Shown here: piece by piece, positions 58,318 through 64,000 of the stretch
Numbering within the stretch: the stretch's first letter is position 1
Layout: each line of letters opens with the position of its first letter
Assembly (NCBI GenBank): GCA_951804985.1
Contig: OX638131.1
Span: forward strand, 4,402,001-4,466,000
Length of the DNA stretch: 64,000 bases
Direction of reading: 5' to 3'
From: Dryomyza anilis
Taxonomy: Eukaryota; Arthropoda; Insecta; Diptera; Dryomyzidae
Position numbers and translations under genes: made by a program
The notes under the pieces: generated by a model
The model's database searches: none
What the model was told of the DNA's origin: nothing
Seen by the model: only the letters and a program-made list of their open reading frames with translations

Positions 58318-59540
58318 AAAAATACTTAAGTTTTTATTTTGCGAAAAATGATAAATTATAAATTATAAATAGTTGAATTTGTTGCGGAAAAATAATATAT
58401 TTGTACCCATATAGATTTTGGGTTTTTTCCTATTTAATCAGAAAGGTTTTTCATATTTCATATTTTGTATTGAAGTGTTTGATGGTTTTTACCATTACGT
58501 ACTCCAAATACATACTCAAAAAACAACGAAATATGGATTAGTTAGGTCTACCGATAAAAAGTACCACACGTTTCATGTATAGCTATTGTAGTGCTTTGAG
58601 ATAGTGTTGTTTTGCTTCGACCAGTATAAAATACAAACAATTGATATTTATTTGTATTTCATACTGGTTGGTTTCTATATAATATGTGCAATTGAAAACA
58701 ACATTTTGTGAAATACCATTTCATGATAAAGTAGAATATTTTGCATTCTTAATAATGTTTGCCGCTTTTAAAATTTTTGCAAAATATTATAAAAATTTTA
58801 TTTAAAAATGAATAAAAATTATTTTTAATAGCAAATTTTTGCTGTCTTTAATTTATTTAGTTCCTAGAACTTATTTTTATCTTCTCATAACTACGACATC
58901 CGTGATTTATTCCCTTCTATTTGCACATACGTTTTGCTATTTTAACAAATTCTATTAGTTAAACAAATCTATGATAATAAAAAATGATCAAACAGTCGAT
59001 ATCTTGACGTATGTAGAATGTACAAGTATCGCGCATGATAATGTGTCAATCGATCTGAAATAAATAAATATTGCAGTTGATAAGCGTTATCAGCAACGGT
59101 GCTACTAACACAAAAACCACCGGCTCATAGGTAGATAGCTAAGTTTAGAGGTATTATTATATTATAGAAATACTAAAGTCTGTCGATAACTTTTGACCGA
59201 CCAAATTCAGTTTTGTTTTAGAGAGATGCTTGTGTTGTTAATAAAGATGATAATAGTTTTATTTTTTGTTTTAAATTAATTTTAAATTAAATAAATATGG
59301 TCCGATTTTTAAATATAATATAGGTCAAGCTCCCGGATAATATTTTAAAATAATTGAGTTCGAATTATATAAACGTTATTTGATAATTAGAATCCATTTA
59401 TAATATATAGCTATAAACTTTATTTTAGTTTCAATAGAATAACGTTTCCAATATCATATAATCTTTGTATTTGCCATAAATACTATTTAGTTTATTCTTC
59501 AAATTTAGATAAACTCTCACATATTCTAAATTTGAGGACT
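58318..59540. other. AT-rich DNA, no gene seen
   Basis: No frames or repeats that can be supported. Confidence 0.5.
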
Positions 59541-59545
59541 AAACA

Positions 59546-59770
59546 AAGGGTCTGTGCGAGTTTCACTACATTGAAGACAAAACTAAGTTTAACGAGTTTT
59601 CAATCGATAACAATTCGATAACCGGTAATTAGTAAAGTCCGTAGTCAATCGATTGTTATCTGTTTGTTTGCTGTCACTCAATTTTGTTGAATTTAGATTG
59701 CTCGAAAGGTTGCTAAATTGAAAACTTTACACTGCATTACCGACAAAATTTAGTTTAGTTTTAGATTTAA
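59546..59770. mobile_element. GGGTCTGTGCGAG element, diverged, right end missing
   Basis: Starts AAGGGTCTGTGCGAGTTTCA and contains CGATAACCGGTAATT, GTCAATCGATTGTTATC and CTGCATTACCGACAAAATTT. The right terminal repeat is not found; the sequence passes into unrelated DNA. Confidence 0.65.
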
Positions 59771-59874
59771 TGAAACGGTGCGATAACCGGAATTTTCGAA
59801 TATTTTAAAAATTGTATAGTAAACACTGCATTATCGACAAAAATTTAGTTTAAAATTTTGCGATACAACCAGAT

Positions 59875-60300
59875 AAAAAAATGGTATATAAATAATAGTT
59901 TTATACTATTAAAAATACTCAATAAGATAAATTATTATTTTAATCAGAAAATACCATTAAATACTAGAAGATACCATGAGTTTATAAGAAATAATTTATT
60001 TTTTGTATACTATTAAATCAATAATTGTCCTACACACTCAAATCCCATTAAAATTGGTCATTGGGACATATATTGATTTAATAGTATACAAAAAAATAAA
60101 TATTTTCATATAAACTCAATGGAAATGTCATGGTATTATATAGTATTTAATGGTATTTTCCGATTAAAATAATAATTTATCCTATTGAGAATTTTTAATA
60201 GTAAAAAACTGTTATTTATATAGTTTTTTTTACTATTAAAATATATACATATCTGAGTGTATTGACCAATTTCTATGGGATTTGATGTCACTTTTTTGGG
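59875..60300. repeat. Large palindrome of the AATTGGTCATTGGGACA repeat
   Basis: The left arm (about 59885-60035: TTTTATACTATTAAAAATAC, AAATACCATTAAATACTAGA, TAAATCAATAATTGTCC) is the reverse complement of the right arm (about 60055-60235: GGACATATATTGATTTAATA, GTATTTAATGGTATTTTCCG, AATAGTAAAAAACTGTTATT). The end words AAATCCCATTA and TGGGATTTGA are inverted too. A single-arm relative lies at 56.53-56.73 kb. Confidence 0.7.
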
Positions 60301-61040
60301 TGTACAAGGACACACTATTTAAGAACGTTTTAAAAATGTTATTTATTAAAATTTTATTAAGAAATACTAATTTTTAAACTCATACGATCAAATTGCTGTT
60401 TTATAAAATTAGATGATCTCACATATGGATCCCAATTTCCGATATCATTTGCAGTTAAATTTTGACAGTTTTGGTGTGTAACATATTTTTTTTTAAATAA
60501 TCATTTTTCTCAAGTAGTTTTGTTGTGTTTTGGAAAAGACGAATTTATATTTTTTTTCAAGAGTTTAAATCCGGTTAAAATCCAGTTTAAATCCGGTTTA
60601 AATCCATTTATACAATGGGGATATATAGACGGAGTGTAGCAGATGATGTTAATATCACATTTTTAAACTGCTTTCCTTTCATTCCACTAACATTTTAACG
60701 TCTATTCTAAAAAGGGTAATACCCTCTAAATGGCAAATTGAGATTAACCCAGAAATGGAGCAGAAAAACCAGACTTATATTCGAGATCATCGATCCAAAT
60801 TACGTTCAAACCGTTACCAAAATCAGAAAATGCATTATAAAGTTGAACTGTATAATCAACTAGAAAATAAAATATTATGTAATTCAGGTACAACATTTTA
60901 ACTAAAATAAAGATGAGAATTTTATGAGGAACATTATATTTAATTAAAATCAACACAAATTGAATGTGAAAAACTTAACCAAGAACACCATATGAATCAG
61001 TTCCTATTATAAAAAAAAACGTCTTTTTAATTTTATCAAA
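60301..61040. other. AT-rich DNA downstream of the minus-strand Kazal gene
   Basis: A small repeat of TTTAAATCCGGT-type words (about five in 60564-60612) is present. No gene seen; the minus frame at 60744-60956 has no support. Confidence 0.5.
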
Positions 61041-61043
61041 CAC

Positions 61044-61049
61044 TTTATT
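61044..61049 (-). terminator. Polyadenylation signal of the minus-strand Kazal gene
   Basis: AATAAA on the minus strand about 115 bases after the stop codon. Confidence 0.6.
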
Positions 61050-61163
61050 TCATTTGAATTTCATTGTACAATGTGACCAATTTAGTATAGAGCTACAGAC
61101 ACTCCATGCACCATATGGTCGTAATCCTTGAGTTTTACGTCGTTCCGTTTTCTCCGCACCAAA

Positions 61164-61379
61164 TTAACATGGTCCTGAACGCAACAAATTCAGACTGCGT
61201 CCCGAGCGCTCCATTTCACGACGCTGACAATCGTATTCGCAACGATTCGAGTAGGTCACCTGATTGGTGGCACACACCGGGTCATAGTTGCGGGGGCAGG
61301 GACAGAAGGCCGCTGAGGCCGTTGAGAACAGCAAAACGACGCCAAGTACAAGTGTCACGAGCAGCTTCAAGAGTTTCAT
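61164..61379 (-). CDS. Secreted Kazal-type serine protease inhibitor (paralogue)
   Basis: A single-exon frame of 71 residues. Residues 1-23 are a signal peptide (MKLLKLLVTLVLGVVLLFS then TASA) with likely cleavage before AFCPC. One Kazal domain follows with six cysteines: FCPC, DPVCATNQVTYSNRC, YDC and the last Cys. The P1 position (CPR) is Arg, as in the gene at 55.2 kb, so it is also predicted to block trypsin-like proteases. Compared with that gene the common CGSD motif reads CATN, which may change binding around the reactive loop. The two genes point toward each other and are probably an old duplicate pair. A TATA-like TTATATATG lies about 125 bases upstream. Confidence 0.94.
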   Translation of the reverse strand: MKLLKLLVTLVLGVVLLFSTASAAFCPCPRNYDPVCATNQVTYSNRCEYDCQRREMERSGRSLNLLRSGPC

Positions 61380-61503
61380 TTCGATTGTGATTTTTAAAAG
61401 ATTTTTTTTGAATTTCGATTGATTTTTATTTTGGCTACGTTCTTAACACGTTGTTGCGTTTGCTTTGAAACACGTACTAAATTCTTTGTCGTATGAAAAT
61501 TTT

Positions 61504-61513
61504 CATATATAAT
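61504..61513 (-). promoter_or_regulatory. TATA-like box of the minus-strand Kazal gene
   Basis: On the minus strand TTATATATGA is about 125 bases before the ATG, spacing similar to the plus-strand paralogue. Immediately upstream the strand is rich in purines (GAGAAAAAGAGG). Confidence 0.55.
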
Positions 61514-61519
61514 CAAATA

Positions 61520-62370
61520 GTTTGCTGACTAAAAAAGAGGAAGGTTTTTTTATTATCTCCTGCTCTCTTTAGCTTTCTCTGCCTCTTTTTCTCTTTTTGA
61601 CTATTCTAGACGCAATTTGAACTCTTCGGCTGTACGGCATTGGTTTTATCTTATCAGCGGATTACTGATAACAGCTTTATTGAGAAATTCCGAACTTCAT
61701 GGTAAGGCATTGATTGCATTGTAGGGTGTGCGCATTGGTGTACACTTAAAATAATATATGAGGCGAATTATTTTAAGACCAGGGATCGAAAACAACCTGA
61801 ATCGGAACCGGTACCGTTTCGATTATTGGAATCGGAAATGTTTTTTAAAAAATGTGTGGATCGGAACCCATATACTTTTTTTGGTTTGAACCTAAATCGG
61901 AACCGTTATTTAAAAAAAACCTTGGAACCAGAACTCTACTATAAGCTATTTGACCATAATTTTGAATTCAATGAATTAATGAAACATTTTTGATATTCCG
62001 AACATAATTTGAAATTGAACGTGCTGTTAATTTAAAAATAACTTACGAATCATAGCCCTGCGGGAAAAAAAGTATCAATTGGTCTAAAAGAAGACTTATC
62101 ACTGTCATAGTTCAAAGGTATGCAGGAAGGAGACAATTGGAAATCATTATACATGTTCTGCGACCAGTACCATTGGTACAAACTGAGGACAGGATCTTGA
62201 AGACCAGTTCTGTGATAGGTCTAAAGGTCTGCAGGTGGTGTTAATTGACCCCTTCCTACGACAATACCATGTTAAAGATGCCGGTTGGTTTCATATAAAA
62301 GAGCCAGAACTAGGAACGGTTAACTATCTCTGAGGAACCAGACAAGTGCCTAGTTTGGGTTTGGTAAGAT
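61520..62370. other. Non-coding DNA
   Basis: No gene. At 61780-61930 the words TCGGAACC and GGAACCG recur as a loose repeat (ATCGGAACCGGTACCG and similar). Confidence 0.5.
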
Positions 62371-62379
62371 AAGTCGAAA

Positions 62380-62600
62380 TTTAAAGTATCGAAACTAAAA
62401 ATACCGAAGACAAAAATGTAGAAAATAAAAATACGGAAACCTAAAAATGTCGAATACAAAAATGTAAAAAAAAAATGTCGAAAAATGAAAAATGTTGAAG
62501 AAAAAAAATGTCGAAAACTAAAAATGTCGAAATTTAATATAGCGAAATAATTTTGTTACCGAAAAATAATAGAAAATGTCGAAATGCCTTCAAAATACTA
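62380..62600. repeat. Short tandem repeat 'AAAAATGTCGAAAACTA'
   Basis: About ten diverged copies of a unit of 16-18 bp with AAAATGTCGAAA. The same core returns in reverse (TTTCGACATTTT) at 63.49-63.95 kb. Confidence 0.75.
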
Positions 62601-62699
62601 TCTTGGAATTTAGCTCGAATACTTATAATAAATCACCACAAATTTAGTTTTAAAACGAGTTGGGAAAGTTAGGTCACATGGGTAAGTTCGGTCACATGG

Positions 62700-63445
62700 G
62701 GCGGATTTTTATAGTCGGTCGGGCCCGACTATGGAATACCCTACACCTTTGGTGGGGATATTAACCCTCAGAATATTATTCATATATCAGAAATTTACGT
62801 CTTATATCCCATAAATTAAAAAATTATATAAAGTATAAAAAAATAAAAAAAAAATTTGAAAAATGTAATTGGGCGCACCACACCTATATTTAAAATTTTG
62901 AAAGGCAAATATTTCATAGATTTGATTTTAATAATTTACGGATCAAATTTCCACTATTAAAATCCGGGAAATAATGAAAAAAAAAGTGGGCGGCTCACGC
63001 CCATTTTTGGGCCACATATTTTTAGGTGAATTCTAACAATACGTTTTAAATTTTATAACTATACATTGAATACTTTCCGAGTTATTAGTCCCGAAAGAGT
63101 TATTTAAAAATGACTTGTATGGGAGGTGGGCGTGTCCGTTGACCGTTTTTCATTTTCAAACTCAGTTCCTACTTTTGGCTAAAATATATTGAGACGAAAT
63201 TTCATCGCATTCTGATCAGTATTTCTCAAGTTATTTTGTATTCGGACAGCAAGACAGCAAGACAGCAAGACGGCAAGACAGCAAGACAGCAAGACGGACA
63301 GACAGACAGACGGACATGGCTAAACGGACTCGGGTAGTGATGCTGATCAAGAATATATATACTTTTCCATACCGGACACGCCTCCTAAGGGGCGTTACAA
63401 TATATGCACAAAGTTAATATACCCTGTACCTCATAGGTGTAGGGT
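62700..63445. mobile_element. Mini-me/DINE-like dispersed repeat with GTCY microsatellite
   Basis: Begins near GGTCGGGCCCGACTATGGAA with TACCCTACACCTTTGGTGG and ends near ACCTCATAGGTGTAGGGTAT. Near the right side a decamer close to AGACAGCAAG is repeated about six times (63246-63296), then a GACAGACGGAC tract (GTCY on the other strand). Next comes GGACTCGGGTAGTGATGCTG and ATCAAGAATATATATACTTT. This layout, a GTCY tract next to a conserved core and the ACCCTACACC words, matches what I recall of mini-me/DINE (INE-1, Helentron-type) elements in flies. The short inverted GGTGTAGGGTA/TACCCTACACC ends also fit. No coding sequence. Confidence 0.6.
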
Positions 63446-63489
63446 ATAAAAAAAACATTTTTAAAATTCGGCCAAATATTGTTTCGGCG

Positions 63490-64000
63490 TTCTAAGGCTT
63501 TAAAATTTCGACATTTTAAGGTTTCGACATTTTTTTTCGACATATCGTACGGATCCCTCTGGAAATAGTGGTCGGAACAATATAAAAAAATGTTTAATAC
63601 AGATCCCTCTGAAAATAGTGGTCGGAACAATTAAAAAAATGTTCAATACAGATCTCGATGCCCGTTATCAGTTGCCAAAATTTCATTGATATCGACGAAT
63701 GGAATGGCTCATATAGGATTTGAAATTTGTATTTTAACATTTTTATATTTCGGCATTTTAATTTTTGACATTTTTTTGATTCTATTAAAAAAAATGTCTT
63801 TGTATTTATAATTTCAAAGATTTTTCGACATTTTCTAGCTTTAAAAAAATGTTCGACATTCTTTGATTCGGCATAATATTGTTTCAGCATACAAATGCTT
63901 TTAAAATTTCGACATTTTAAGGTTTCGACTTTTTTCTTTCGACATATCGTACGGATCCCTCTGGAAATAGTGGTCGGAACAATATAAAAAAATGTACAAT
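63490..64000. repeat. Tandem repeat of about 402 bp, running off the window edge
   Basis: The segment with TTTAAAATTTCGACATTTTA and CGACATATCGTACGGATCCC and TGGAAATAGTGGTCGGAACA at 63499-63592 recurs at 63900-64000. A shorter inner repeat (ATCCCTCTGAAAATAGTGGT) lies at 63603-63630. The second copy is cut by the window end. Minus-strand frames over it are by-products. Confidence 0.75.

Noticed and set aside
63385..63890. Minus-strand frames in the tandem repeat near the window end
   Set aside because: They follow the repeats and differ in frame between copies.

Overview
This window reads as AT-rich nuclear DNA of a higher fly (Diptera, probably Schizophora; the exact family cannot be fixed from the sequence alone). 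The support is an intron-containing extra sexcombs (esc/EED) gene whose protein is close to the Drosophila one, exons of a calcium/calmodulin-dependent cyclic nucleotide phosphodiesterase (PDE1, Drosophila Pde1c), two small secreted Kazal inhibitors, and short fly-type introns with GTAAGT/CAG signals. From memory of the Drosophila map, esc, Pde1c and a Kazal gene all lie in cytological region 33A-B, so the local gene order looks conserved. Most of the window is non-coding and full of repeats.

Layout. 1-7.0 kb: AT-rich DNA with diverged repeats and one inverted-repeat element. 7.2-9.4 kb: an island richer in GC with short minus-strand open frames, including a plausible two-exon gene for a small membrane protein; it is interrupted by a short minisatellite. 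10.6-11.6, 22.9-24.4 and 44.5-44.8 kb: three arrays of one palindromic 19-bp unit. 14.6-15.2 kb: an inverted-repeat element with an inner hairpin. 17.1-17.4 kb: an isolated fragment of a Syncrip/hnRNP Q-like coding sequence. 21.2-21.5 and 30.0-30.1 kb: two possible minus-strand terminal exons. 29-36 kb: degenerate satellite-like repeats, including a recurrent GGCTCGAAGGACC motif that changes orientation near 34 kb. 37.4-38.9 kb: the complete esc coding region in four exons, minus strand. 40.3-49.6 kb: five minus-strand exons whose phases all join and which carry the N-terminal part of PDE1. 49.9-60.3 kb: a dense cluster of miniature inverted-repeat elements and an array of a 'CTATCGTAGATAC' motif. 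55.2 and 61.2 kb: the two Kazal genes, facing each other. 62.7-63.45 kb: a repeat resembling dipteran mini-me/DINE elements, with a GTCY-type microsatellite.

Gene relations. esc encodes the Polycomb repressive complex 2 WD40 subunit. It sits on the same strand as the PDE1 gene and appears to lie inside or just downstream of it: PDE1 exons end at 40.3 kb, esc begins at 38.85 kb, and no PDE catalytic exon is visible anywhere to the left. The PDE1 catalytic domain is therefore either beyond the left edge, which would put esc inside an intron of more than 40 kb, or is not part of the transcript that uses these exons. The Kazal proteins are predicted secreted inhibitors of trypsin-like proteases. 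No complete autonomous transposon, rRNA, tRNA or CRISPR array was found.
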